Assembly: GCF_014208105.1 (NCBI RefSeq)
Contig: NZ_JACHMQ010000001.1
Location: forward strand, 186,001-250,000
Length of the DNA: 64,000 nt
Reading direction: 5' to 3'
Origin: Actinomadura coerulea
Lineage (GTDB): Bacteria; Actinomycetota; Actinomycetes; Streptosporangiales; Streptosporangiaceae
Shown here: positions 7,202 through 14,795 of the stretch, piece by piece
Position numbering within the stretch: the first letter of the stretch is position 1
Layout: the number at the start of each line of letters is the position of its first letter
Program-made: the position numbers and the translations under genes
The notes under the pieces: generated by a model
Told to the model about the DNA's origin: nothing
Seen by the model: only the letters and a program-made list of their open reading frames with translations
Databases searched by the model: none

Positions 7202-9615
7202 AGCAGCGTCCTCGGGCGTACGGCGTTGGCGGAGTCGACGAGCCGGCGGCACTCGTCCCTGTCACGGGTGCGGCGTGCCAGCTCCCGGTATGTCCCTTCC
7301 AGCAGCCGGCGCACCGGGGCCTCGGCGAGCGCGGCGCCGAACAGGGAGCCGCCCTGCGCCCCGGCCGCCGTGCCGGAACCCGCCAGGATCCAGCCGAGCG
7401 CGGCCTCCAGCACCTCGGCGGCGAGCCTGTCGCGGCGCTCGGCGTCCAGGTCGAGGGCGGCGAGCCGGTGGCCCGCCGCGACCAGCTCGCCCGCCGTCAG
7501 CTCGGCGGGTGGACGGCCGCGCACCGCCGTCACGACGGCGGCGACCTGCGCGGGCACGTACCGGATGGAGATCTTCGGTACCGAGTCGAGCGCGGCGACG
7601 GCGGCGCGCCGGTCGCCCGCCGCCAGATGCACGCGGGCGAGGCCGAAGGCGGCGTTGATGTAGCTCTGGTCGGTGCGCCACACCGTCTCGTACAGGCGGA
7701 CCGCGTCGTGCGGCGCCGACCGCTCGCGGCAGTAGGCGAGGGCCAGCTTGGGGGCCGCCTCGCCGGGCAGCAGCCCGTACAGCCGGTCGAACAGCGGCGC
7801 GGCCTCGTCCACCCGGCCCCGCGCGAGCAGCCCGACCGCGCGGTACCAGCCGACCCGCCAGTCGGAGGGTCGCTCCGCGGCCAGCGTGTCGAGCAGCTCG
7901 TCGGCCTCGCCGGCCGCGCCCAGCTCGATCTTGGCGCGGGCGAGAGCCAGCCTGACCTCGGGCGTGCGGTCGGGCGCGTTCGCCGCCGCCTCGGCGGCTT
8001 GCGCGGGCTCCAGCGCGCCGAGCCCGGACACGAACGCGGCCGCGGGGTCGGCGCCGTCCACCAGCGGGACCGGCAGCGCCGCCGCGGCGACCGGCGGCGG
8101 GACGGGCGGCAGCGCCGCCTCCTCCCGCGCCTCGCCCGCCATCCGCGCCGTGAACCGCTCCGGGCCGAACAGCCCGGACGGCGCGGGGCGCGGGACGCCG
8201 TCCTCGGCCGCCAGCACCTCGCGCAGCACGCCGGTGAGCTGCTCGGCCATCTCCGCCGCGTCCTGGAAGCGCGCGGTCGGCTCCCTGTGCGTCGCGCGGC
8301 GCAGCAGCCGGTCGTAGGACTCGAACCGCCGCAGGACGGGGATCTCCTCGCGCGGCGGCAGGGAGTCGGCGTACCGGCGGGTGTAGCCCTTGAACGGGAA
8401 GCTCAGCACGGCGAGCGCCCGGCCGACCGTGTAGAGGTCGGAGGACACCGAGGGACCTGCGTCGGCGATCTCCGGGGCCTGGTAGCCGACCGTGCCGTAG
8501 ATCGCGCCGTCCGGGTCGTCGAGCCGCCGCACCCCGCCGAGGTCGATCAGCCTGAGCTGCTCCTCGGACTGGATCACGTTGTCCGGCTTGAAGTCGCAGT
8601 AGACGAGGCCCTGGGCGTGCAGGTACTCGAACGCCCGCAGCACCTCCAGCCCGTAGGCGATGGCCTGCGCGAGCGGCAGGTGCTTGCCGCCGGTCGGGAG
8701 CGGCTGCCGCAGCAGGATGTCCTTGAGGGACTCCCCGCCCACGTACTCCATGACGATGTAGCCGTCGCCGCCGTGTTGGACGAAGTTGTAGATCTTGACG
8801 ATGTTGGGGTGCTCGACCTCCGCGAGGAACGCGCGCTCGGCCGCCGCCGCGGCCATCGCGTCGGCGTCGCCGCTGTCGAGCAGGCCCTTCAGGACGACCC
8901 AGCGGTCGCTGACGTTCTTGTCCTGGGCCAGGTAGATCCAGCCGAGCCCGCCGTGGGCGAGGCAGCCCAGCACGCTGTACTGGCCGCCGACGAGGTCGCC
9001 CGGGCCGAGCTTGGGGGTGAAGGAGAACCGGGCGCCGCACTTGGGGCAGAAGCCCTCCGTGCGGCCCGGCCGGTCGCCGCGCCCGCGGCCGACGGGCTCG
9101 CCGCAGCCGCTGCAGTACCGCTTGGCCTCCGCGACCTGCGGGTCGCTCATCACCGCGCTGGACGGGTCCCGGTAGGGAACGCGCGGCACCTCGACGAGCC
9201 CGGCGCCGAGCATGCCGCGGCGGCCGGAGGAGCGTGCCGACCCGGTGCGGGTGCTTCCCGTCCGGGTGCTGCCGGTCGCCGTGCTGCCCGATGTGCCCGC
9301 GGTCCCCGACGTGCCCGCGGTCCCCGACGTGCCCGCGGCCCCCGAGGTGCCCGCGCCGCCGGACGCGCCCGCGGCGGCCTGGACACGGGCGGTGTAGGCG
9401 GGCGGTGAGCCGCACACGTCGCAGTAGCCGTCCATGATCGTGCCGGCGCAGCCGGCCTGGTGGCACTGGTCGGGCCGCTCGGCGGGCGGGCGCGGGGCCG
9501 GAACGCTCGGCGCGGCGGCCGGCGCGGGCGCGGCGACCGCCGGTGGATTGCCGCAGACGTCGCAGTAGCCGTCCGCGATCGTCCCGCCGCAGCCCGGCTG
9601 CGCGCACTGGCTCAT
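7198..9615 (-). CDS. pknG: PknG-type serine/threonine protein kinase
   Basis: An 805-residue soluble kinase closely matching the M. tuberculosis PknG architecture. The order is: two extra N-terminal C-x4-C...C-x2-C ribbons (4-21, 51-68), a Gly/Ser/Thr repeat linker (88-130), the PknG rubredoxin-like CSGCG...CPKCG (168-193), the kinase domain (about 213-470) and a TPR-like C-terminus (540-805) ending NAVRPRTLL. Kinase landmarks include the glycine loop HGGLGWIYLA, Lys243, catalytic Asp341 in YCDFKPDN, DLG (not DFG) at 358-360, and YQAPE. The DLG and the Cys before the catalytic Asp follow PknG-type divergence. It has no membrane helix. In mycobacteria PknG responds to GlnH/GlnX and controls 2-oxoglutarate metabolism through GarA. 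The ATG at 9615 overlaps the upstream gene (ATGA). Confidence 0.95.
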   Translation of the reverse strand: MSQCAQPGCGGTIADGYCDVCGNPPAVAAPAPAAAPSVPAPRPPAERPDQCHQAGCAGTIMDGYCDVCGSPPAYTARVQAAAGASGGAGTSGAAGTSGTAGTSGTAGTSGSTATGSTRTGSTRTGSARSSGRRGMLGAGLVEVPRVPYRDPSSAVMSDPQVAEAKRYCSGCGEPVGRGRGDRPGRTEGFCPKCGARFSFTPKLGPGDLVGGQYSVLGCLAHGGLGWIYLAQDKNVSDRWVVLKGLLDSGDADAMAAAAAERAFLAEVEHPNIVKIYNFVQHGGDGYIVMEYVGGESLKDILLRQPLPTGGKHLPLAQAIAYGLEVLRAFEYLHAQGLVYCDFKPDNVIQSEEQLRLIDLGGVRRLDDPDGAIYGTVGYQAPEIADAGPSVSSDLYTVGRALAVLSFPFKGYTRRYADSLPPREEIPVLRRFESYDRLLRRATHREPTARFQDAAEMAEQLTGVLREVLAAEDGVPRPAPSGLFGPERFTARMAGEAREEAALPPVPPPVAAAALPVPLVDGADPAAAFVSGLGALEPAQAAEAAANAPDRTPEVRLALARAKIELGAAGEADELLDTLAAERPSDWRVGWYRAVGLLARGRVDEAAPLFDRLYGLLPGEAAPKLALAYCRERSAPHDAVRLYETVWRTDQSYINAAFGLARVHLAAGDRRAAVAALDSVPKISIRYVPAQVAAVVTAVRGRPPAELTAGELVAAGHRLAALDLDAERRDRLAAEVLEAALGWILAGSGTAAGAQGGSLFGAALAEAPVRRLLEGTYRELARRTRDRDECRRLVDSANAVRPRTLL
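9238..9350 (-). repeat. In-frame Gly-Thr-Ser repeat in pknG linker
   Basis: Tandem 18-bp units of the type GTGCCCGCGGTCCCCGAC on the plus strand encode GTSGTA-like repeats, followed by a GSTRT duplication. Together they form a flexible linker between the N-terminal ribbons and the rubredoxin-kinase core, and are likely prone to copy-number change. Confidence 0.7.
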
Positions 9616-10862
9616 CGATCCGCTCCCTTCGTCCGCGAGGTGACGGCCCGCTGGTACGCGGTCAGGGCCACGGTGGCCTTCCGCAGATCGCAGGGGGAGG
9701 TCCACAGCAGCTCGCGTGCCTGCTGGTAGGACCGGGCCAGTTCTGCGTCCTCGGCATGGCCGAGCCGCGAGGCCTTCACCCGGTAGGCCCGCAGGCGGCC
9801 GCGCAGTTCCTCGCGCCGGTCCAGCAGGCCCCGGATCAGGCCGGTGGTCTCGTGTGCCCGCTCCAGCGCCGCGCCGGCGGCGCGTTCCAGGTCGGCGACG
9901 CGCTGCGCGGTCTCGCGCCAGCCGCCGCCCCGCGCGGCCGCGCCCGGCCGGGGCCGGGTGACGGCGGCCAGGCGGTCGGCGAGGGCGGCGGAGGAGCCGG
10001 GCAGGTCCGGCAGCGCGGGCGCGGCGATCTTGACGAGGACCTCGTCCCGGACGGCGCGCGCCTCCGCCTCGGCCTCGCGCAGCAGGTCCAGGACGGCGGC
10101 GACGCCGCGGATCCGGGCGGCGAACCCCTCGCGCAGCCGCTCCGCCTCCTCCAGGCCGCGGCGCACCTCGGCGAGGCCGGAGCGGATCGCGTCCAGCCGC
10201 ACGGTGTCGGCGTGGCCGTCGCGCGCCAGCGCGAGCGGGTCGGCGCGCACGGTCGCGGCGACGGTCTCCAGCTCGTCGCGGAGCCGCTCGAAGGCCGGGT
10301 CCGCGCCGCCGGCGGACTCCAGCAGCTCCTCGGCCGCCCGCCGCTCGGCCTCGACCTCGGCCAGCCGCGACAGCAGCGTCGACCAGACCGCGTCGAGCGC
10401 GGCGACGGCCCGCGCGACCTCTTCGTAGAGCGGCGTCATCCGGTCGACCGCCGCCCGCGGCGTCAGCCTCTCGCCGGACGGGACGGCCAGCAGCGTCCGC
10501 CGCTCCAGCGGCACCTCCGCCGCGGGCAGCTCCACCGACGGCCCCTCCAGGAGGCGGGTGAGCTCGGCGAGCTGCGCCTGGCCGGGCCTGCCGTGGCGGG
10601 CCCGCAGCTCCTCGGCGGACGACAGGACGCGCCCGTGCAGGTCGAACAGCAGCCACAGGGACGCCGTCCGCGACCGCACGTCGGACTGCACGCGCAGCGT
10701 CGCGCCCCGCAGCGCCGCGCCCTCCAGCAGCTGGTACCCCTGGTGGGCCTCCAGCTCCAGCAGGGCCGCGCCGATCCGCTCCCTCTCGTCCCGGAGGCGC
10801 GCGAGCGCCCGGTCCGCCTCGTCTCGGCTCATCGGGGGCCGGTCCAGGCGCGGCTCACTCAA
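9612..10862 (-). CDS. Coiled-coil protein heading the PknG operon
   Basis: A 416-residue Ala/Arg/Glu/Leu-rich protein of unknown function. It is nearly all helical, with long heptad stretches at about 10-45, 150-290 and 330-400, and has no signal peptide or membrane segment. It is the first gene of the operon and overlaps pknG by ATGA, so it is probably made with the kinase and could be an adaptor or substrate. The start is uncertain: a TTG at 10862 gives the full length, and an ATG at 10832 would remove ten residues. Neither has a strong ribosome site. I do not recognise homologues. Confidence 0.75.
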   Translation of the reverse strand: MSEPRLDRPPMSRDEADRALARLRDERERIGAALLELEAHQGYQLLEGAALRGATLRVQSDVRSRTASLWLLFDLHGRVLSSAEELRARHGRPGQAQLAELTRLLEGPSVELPAAEVPLERRTLLAVPSGERLTPRAAVDRMTPLYEEVARAVAALDAVWSTLLSRLAEVEAERRAAEELLESAGGADPAFERLRDELETVAATVRADPLALARDGHADTVRLDAIRSGLAEVRRGLEEAERLREGFAARIRGVAAVLDLLREAEAEARAVRDEVLVKIAAPALPDLPGSSAALADRLAAVTRPRPGAAARGGGWRETAQRVADLERAAGAALERAHETTGLIRGLLDRREELRGRLRAYRVKASRLGHAEDAELARSYQQARELLWTSPCDLRKATVALTAYQRAVTSRTKGADR

Positions 10863-11061
10863 CGCTGATCCACGTCTTGGCCCATGTTCGCCCCTGATTC
10901 CCCCGAATAGGCACGTTTCCTGGGCCAGTTTTCACCATCCGAGGCCGCCTTCTCAAGCGCGGAGCCGATCACCGCGCCGGACGGGCCCCGGCCGCACCGC
11001 GACGCCCGCCGCTTCCCGGGCGGGCCTGCAAAATGTCAGTGTTCGAACGTATGATCGAACC
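10863..11061. promoter_or_regulatory. Divergent promoter region, PknG operon / WYL gene
   Basis: A 199-bp spacer between the minus-strand signalling operon and the plus-strand WYL gene, so it must hold both promoters. I could not assign -10/-35 elements. The right end contains the SOS-like box described separately. Confidence 0.5.
11041..11060. promoter_or_regulatory. SOS/LexA-like palindrome before WYL gene
   Basis: GTTCGA-N8-TCGAAC is a perfect inverted repeat ending one base before the ATG. Read as TCGAAC-GTAT-GATCGA (11043-11058) it matches the actinobacterial LexA consensus TCGAAC-N4-GTTCGA at 11 of 12 positions. Its position over the expected ribosome site suggests that a repressor bound here would block a leaderless or very short-leader transcript. 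No binding evidence. Confidence 0.5.
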
Positions 11062-11562
11062 ATGGCGAACGTTGCGACGCACCCCCAGACCGCGCCCACC
11101 GCGCCGGCCGCGCTCACGGCGGCGGAGATCGCCGCCCTCGCGCTCTCGCTCGCGCACCTCGGCACCGGCCCGCAGGCCACCACCGCGCGCCGCGCCCTGC
11201 ACACCCTCCTCGACGCCGCCCCGCACGACGACGTGGTCACCACCACCCTCGCCACCCTCACCACGCCCCTGGACACCTCCACCTCCGACCGCGCCCGCGT
11301 GGTCGCCGCCGCCATCACCGAGCACCGCGTCGTCCGGCTCTGCTACGGCGACGCCGGCGCCAACGTCACGATCCGCGAGGTCGAGCCGGTCACCTGCCTC
11401 GTGCACCGCGACCACTGGTACCTCGTCGGCTGGTGCCGCATGCGCCGCGGCGTGCGCGCCTTCCGCTTCGACCGCATTCTCGCGGTCGAGTCCACCGGCC
11501 TGCTCGCCCGGCACCGGCGCGCCGACCGCTACCTGCCCTTCCAGCGCCGCCGCGCGGACTGA
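11062..11562 (+). CDS. WYL-domain protein lacking a DNA-binding domain
   Basis: A 166-residue protein. Residues about 14-60 correspond to the linker helices that follow the HTH in YafY/PafBC-type regulators (LTAAEIAALALSLAHL...RRALHTLLDA). Residues 80-160 form a WYL domain with HWYLVGWC and FRFDRI. The N-terminal winged HTH normal for the family is absent, so it may act as a ligand- or nucleic-acid-sensing partner rather than bind DNA alone. No Shine-Dalgarno is visible; a SOS-like palindrome abuts the start. WYL regulators in actinobacteria (PafBC) are tied to the DNA-damage response. Confidence 0.8.
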   Translation: MANVATHPQTAPTAPAALTAAEIAALALSLAHLGTGPQATTARRALHTLLDAAPHDDVVTTTLATLTTPLDTSTSDRARVVAAAITEHRVVRLCYGDAGANVTIREVEPVTCLVHRDHWYLVGWCRMRRGVRAFRFDRILAVESTGLLARHRRADRYLPFQRRRAD

Positions 11563-11625
11563 CCGCCCGCCGCCGGGGCCGCGCCGCCGCGGTCCCGGCG
11601 GCGGACCCGCGGGCGGTCACGGCCA

Positions 11626-11671
11626 GCGGGCGGCCACGGTCCGTTCCCGCGGGCGGCCACGGTCCGTTCCC
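11626..11671. repeat. Perfect 23-bp tandem duplication
   Basis: The 23-bp unit starting GCGGGCGGCCACGG and ending CCGTTCCC is present twice in direct, perfect tandem in the spacer between the convergent WYL and YbdK-like genes. Confidence 0.85.
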
Positions 11672-11679
11672 GGACCGTG
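11658..11679. terminator. Small hairpin between convergent genes
   Basis: CACGGTCC-GTTCCC-GGACCGTG forms a perfect 8-bp stem with a 6-nt loop, overlapping the second tandem repeat unit. There is no T-tract; it could act as a weak bidirectional terminator. Confidence 0.35.
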
Positions 11680-11700
11680 ACGCTCAGGTCGAACGGCCGG

Positions 11701-12831
11701 TCAGACGGCCATCGTCCGCTGCACGGCGGCGGTGACCACGGTCCTCAGGTCGCCGGCCCGGGAGTAGGCGGCGCGCTGGAACCGGGCTCCGTTCCCGCGT
11801 TCCAGCACGCCGCCGAGGAGCTTGGCGACGGTGTCGAGGTCGCCCGCGCGGTCCAGCGCGGGGGACAGGTGCCCGACGAGCGCGGCCACCACCTCGCGGG
11901 CGGGGGCGACCGTGTGGGTGCGCGGGTGCACGAGTTCGCCGCGCAGGCCCGAGCGCCCGGCCCGCCACATGGCCAGGCGCATCAGGTCCGTGCGCACCGG
12001 GTCGGGCGGCTCTCCGCGCCGCCACGCGTCCGCGGCGGTGTCGACCAGCCCCCGCACGAGCGCGCCCATCAGCACGGCGTCGTCGGCGTCCAGGCACACG
12101 TCCGGGACGCGGATCTCGACCGTCGGGTAGTGCCGCGACAGCCGGGCGTCGAAATAGATCATGCCCTCGTCCACCAGGACGCCGGTGGCGAGCAGTGCCT
12201 CCACCGCCGTCCGGTACGCGTTCGCCGACCCGAACAGCTCGGTCGGGCCGCTGGAGGGCCAGCGGCCCCAGACCTGATGCCGCCAGCTGTCGGAGCCCGT
12301 GTCGGTGCCCTGCCAGAACGGGGAGTTCGCGCTGAGGGCGAGCAGCGGGGGCAGCCACGGGCGGATCCGGTCGAGGACCGCGACACCCTCCTCTGGGGAG
12401 TTGATTCCGACGTGCACGTGGCAGCCGCAGGTGAGCTGCTCGTCGGCGGTGGGCCCGAAGGCGTCGGCCATCCGCAGGTAGCGGTGCGACGGGGTGAGCG
12501 AGGGGCGGACGCTGACCGGAGAGGTCGCCAGCGCCGCGACGGCGGCGCCCACCCCGGCCGCCGACTGGCCCGCCGCCACCCGCGCCGACCGGACGTGGTC
12601 GGACAGCTCGTCCAGCGAGCCGCAGACCGGGGTGGCCGTCTCCAGCTGCTCTCGCTGGAGCTCGGTCTCCAGCGCCTTGGAGCGCCGCCCGTCGGTCAGG
12701 AACAGCTCGTCGTGGCGCCGGGCGTAGTGGATCACGGAGCCGGACAGGGCCTGGGGCGCGCCCGTCTCCGGGTCGACCAGGAGCAGCTCCTCCTCCACGC
12801 CGAACGTGCGCGCACCCGCGCGAAGTGTCAC
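11701..12831 (-). CDS. YbdK-type carboxylate-amine ligase
   Basis: A 376-residue member of the glutamate-cysteine ligase type 2 (YbdK) family, ATP-grasp-like enzymes that join an amino acid gamma-carboxyl to an amine; the physiological substrate is unknown. Landmarks are FGVEEELLLVD near the N-terminus, CGCHVHVGI (metal and substrate site) and YFDARLSRHYPTVEIRVPD. Length is typical for the family. I choose the GTG at 12831 because GGAAGGA lies 7 nt upstream; an in-frame GTG at 12855 is less well placed. It is convergent with the WYL gene and divergent from the reductase at 12950. Confidence 0.88.
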   Translation of the reverse strand: MTLRAGARTFGVEEELLLVDPETGAPQALSGSVIHYARRHDELFLTDGRRSKALETELQREQLETATPVCGSLDELSDHVRSARVAAGQSAAGVGAAVAALATSPVSVRPSLTPSHRYLRMADAFGPTADEQLTCGCHVHVGINSPEEGVAVLDRIRPWLPPLLALSANSPFWQGTDTGSDSWRHQVWGRWPSSGPTELFGSANAYRTAVEALLATGVLVDEGMIYFDARLSRHYPTVEIRVPDVCLDADDAVLMGALVRGLVDTAADAWRRGEPPDPVRTDLMRLAMWRAGRSGLRGELVHPRTHTVAPAREVVAALVGHLSPALDRAGDLDTVAKLLGGVLERGNGARFQRAAYSRAGDLRTVVTAAVQRTMAV

Positions 12832-12917
12832 CAGACATTCCTTCCCGGCCAGCACGGATGTACGTCCCGGGAGGGTCTCGTTCTGGTCCCGCGGGCATGC
12901 CTATGATGCGCCCCGCG

Positions 12918-12937
12918 CTGACCGAGCGCCTGGTCAG
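12918..12937. promoter_or_regulatory. Inverted repeat CTGACC-N8-GGTCAG
   Basis: A perfect 6-bp-arm inverted repeat with centre GAGCGCCT, 13 bp before the reductase ATG. It resembles the ACCNAGCGCTTGGT-type operators used by TetR regulators of lipid-catabolic genes in actinobacteria. Confidence 0.5.
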
Positions 12938-12949
12938 AAGGGTGGTGGT

Positions 12950-13966
12950 ATGTCCTATCTCGTCGGGCAGTGGGGGACCGGACCGGTGGGCAGGTCCTCG
13001 CTCGGGGCGCTGCTCGGGCACCCGGACCTCGAACTCGCCGGGGTCGTCACCGCCGCCCCCGGGCACGCCGGCGCCGACGCGGCCGAGCTGGCCGGAAGCG
13101 GCCGCCCGGCCGGGATCCGCGCCACCGAGGACCCGGCGCCGCTCCTGGCCAGGCGGCCCCATGTCGTCTGCCACACGGCCTCCCTCGCCCGGGACGCGGC
13201 GGGAGAGCTGTGCCGCATCCTGGAAACGGGCACCGGCGTGGTCTCGGACGTCCTGCCCTCACTGGTCCACCCGCCCTCCGCCGACCGCGCCCTCGTCCGC
13301 CGGCTCCGGTCCGCGTGCGCGACCGGCGGCGCCGCCTGCCTCACCCTCGGGCCCAGCCCGGTGAACGACGTGCTCCCGCTGCTGCTGAGCGGCGGCTGCC
13401 TGCGCGTGCACGGCATCAGGATCACCCGGTTCACCTGCCGGGACGACCCCGAGGCCGGTGCCCGGCTCGGCTTCGGCGGCCCCATCGGGCACCGTCCGCG
13501 GATCGTCCGGCCGGGCGGGCCGGGGCGGGCGTGGGGCCCGGTCGTGCGCCTCCTCGCCGAGCACCTGGCCGTTCCGCTGGACGAGGTGTCCGAGACCTAC
13601 GAACTGTGCCCGGCGCCCGAGGACATCGGCCGCGTCGCCAAGGGGACCCTCGCCGGACTGCGGTTCCAGGTGTCGGGGGTGCTGCGCGGCCGTCCCGTGA
13701 TCACCGTCGGGCACGTCGCCCGGATGCGCGCCGACATCGCCCCCCACTGGCCGGCGCCGCCGCCGGGCGGGACCGGCGGCCACCGCGTCGAGATCGACGG
13801 CGAGCCGCCCTGGCGGATGGACCTCGCGGGGCCCGCCGCCGCCGACCCGGCCGCGTCGATCGCGCTTCGCATGGTCAGCGCCGTCCCCGCCGTGGCGGAG
13901 GCCCCGCCGGGCCTGCACACCCCGCTGACGCTGCCGCCGTTCACCGGCCGGCGCCGTCTGCGCTGA
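12950..13966 (+). CDS. DapB-fold NAD(P)-dependent reductase/dehydrogenase
   Basis: A 338-residue protein with an N-terminal Rossmann motif VGQWGTGPVG (4-13), then AGVVTAAPGHAG. It is similar in outline to the dihydrodipicolinate-reductase-like and 2,4-diaminopentanoate-dehydrogenase-like amine dehydrogenase family of actinobacteria. Members often sit among fatty-acid or steroid catabolic genes, but their substrates are mostly unknown. It is not a lysine-pathway DapB: the length is greater and no lysine genes are near. The ATG at 12950 follows the weak G-rich site AAGGGTGGTGGT. An operator-like inverted repeat sits just upstream. Its 3' end overlaps the convergent hydrolase by 26 bp. Confidence 0.75.
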   Translation: MSYLVGQWGTGPVGRSSLGALLGHPDLELAGVVTAAPGHAGADAAELAGSGRPAGIRATEDPAPLLARRPHVVCHTASLARDAAGELCRILETGTGVVSDVLPSLVHPPSADRALVRRLRSACATGGAACLTLGPSPVNDVLPLLLSGGCLRVHGIRITRFTCRDDPEAGARLGFGGPIGHRPRIVRPGGPGRAWGPVVRLLAEHLAVPLDEVSETYELCPAPEDIGRVAKGTLAGLRFQVSGVLRGRPVITVGHVARMRADIAPHWPAPPPGGTGGHRVEIDGEPPWRMDLAGPAAADPAASIALRMVSAVPAVAEAPPGLHTPLTLPPFTGRRRLR

Positions 13967-14735
13967 GCCATTCGGCGACCAGCGTCCCGGTCTCCTCCGG
14001 CCTATCGACGTAGAGCATGTGGCCGGCGTCGACCTCGCTGATCACCAGGCCGGGCCCGAGCGCGGCGCGCAGGTCCACCACGAACTCGGGGCGGACGAGG
14101 TCGGCCTCCGTCGCGATGACCAGGTGGGTGGGCATGTCGGCGGGCGGCGGCAGGTGGGGGCGGGCCATCTCCGAGTACGCGGTCACCGCGGCCGCCGGTT
14201 CGAACCGCCACCGCAGCCGCCCGTCCGGGCCGTGCTCCAGGTGCTCGGCGACCTCCTCGTCCACGGCGTCCCGCGGAGCCGCCGGCCAGCGCGCCGCCCG
14301 GTCGGCCCGCGCCTCGGCGACGTCGCCGAAGGACTCCGGGACCAGGTGGCCGCGCGCCTCCCGGCCCGCCGCCGCCGGGCCGAGCCCGATGGCCGGGTCC
14401 AGGAGCAGGAGCCGGCGCACCCGCCTCGGCGCCGTCCGCGCCAGATGCAGCGCGATCATCCCGCCGTAGGAGTGCCCGACGAGGTCGGCCCGCTCGACGC
14501 CCTCGGCGTCCATCACCGCCAGGACGTCGGCCACATGCCGCTCGACCGTCCACGGCGGCTCGTGCGTCGACCGCCCGTGGCCGCGCAGGTCGGGCGCGAG
14601 GACGGAGCGGTCCGGCAGGTACCGCTCGGCGGTCCGCCGCCAGCGCGCCCCGTGACCGCAGACCCCGTGGAGCATGACCACCGGCGCTCCGCCCGGATCC
14701 CCGTACCGATGAACATGCAGTACCGCGTCCGCCAT
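13941..14735 (-). CDS. Alpha/beta hydrolase
   Basis: A 264-residue cytoplasmic alpha/beta-hydrolase-1 protein. The oxyanion region is MLHGVCGHG, followed by DLRGHGRS. The nucleophile elbow is GHSYGG (Ser89), the acid is probably in ATEADLVRP, and the catalytic His is in DAGHML. The overall sequence fits hydrolases acting on esters, lactones or C-C bonds; the substrate cannot be told. The ATG at 14735 was chosen because the fold begins immediately after it. Confidence 0.88.
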   Translation of the reverse strand: MADAVLHVHRYGDPGGAPVVMLHGVCGHGARWRRTAERYLPDRSVLAPDLRGHGRSTHEPPWTVERHVADVLAVMDAEGVERADLVGHSYGGMIALHLARTAPRRVRRLLLLDPAIGLGPAAAGREARGHLVPESFGDVAEARADRAARWPAAPRDAVDEEVAEHLEHGPDGRLRWRFEPAAAVTAYSEMARPHLPPPADMPTHLVIATEADLVRPEFVVDLRAALGPGLVISEVDAGHMLYVDRPEETGTLVAEWLSADGAGR

Positions 14736-14795
14736 GGGGCAAAGGGTATGCGCGCGGTGGCCTCCGCGAACGGCCTTCACCGGTCACCGGTCCGG

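Noticed and set aside
7198-10656. A 1152-codon frame extending the kinase upstream
   Set aside because: The extra part is antisense-like Arg/Ala-rich shadow of the coiled-coil gene in another frame; the kinase starts at 9615.
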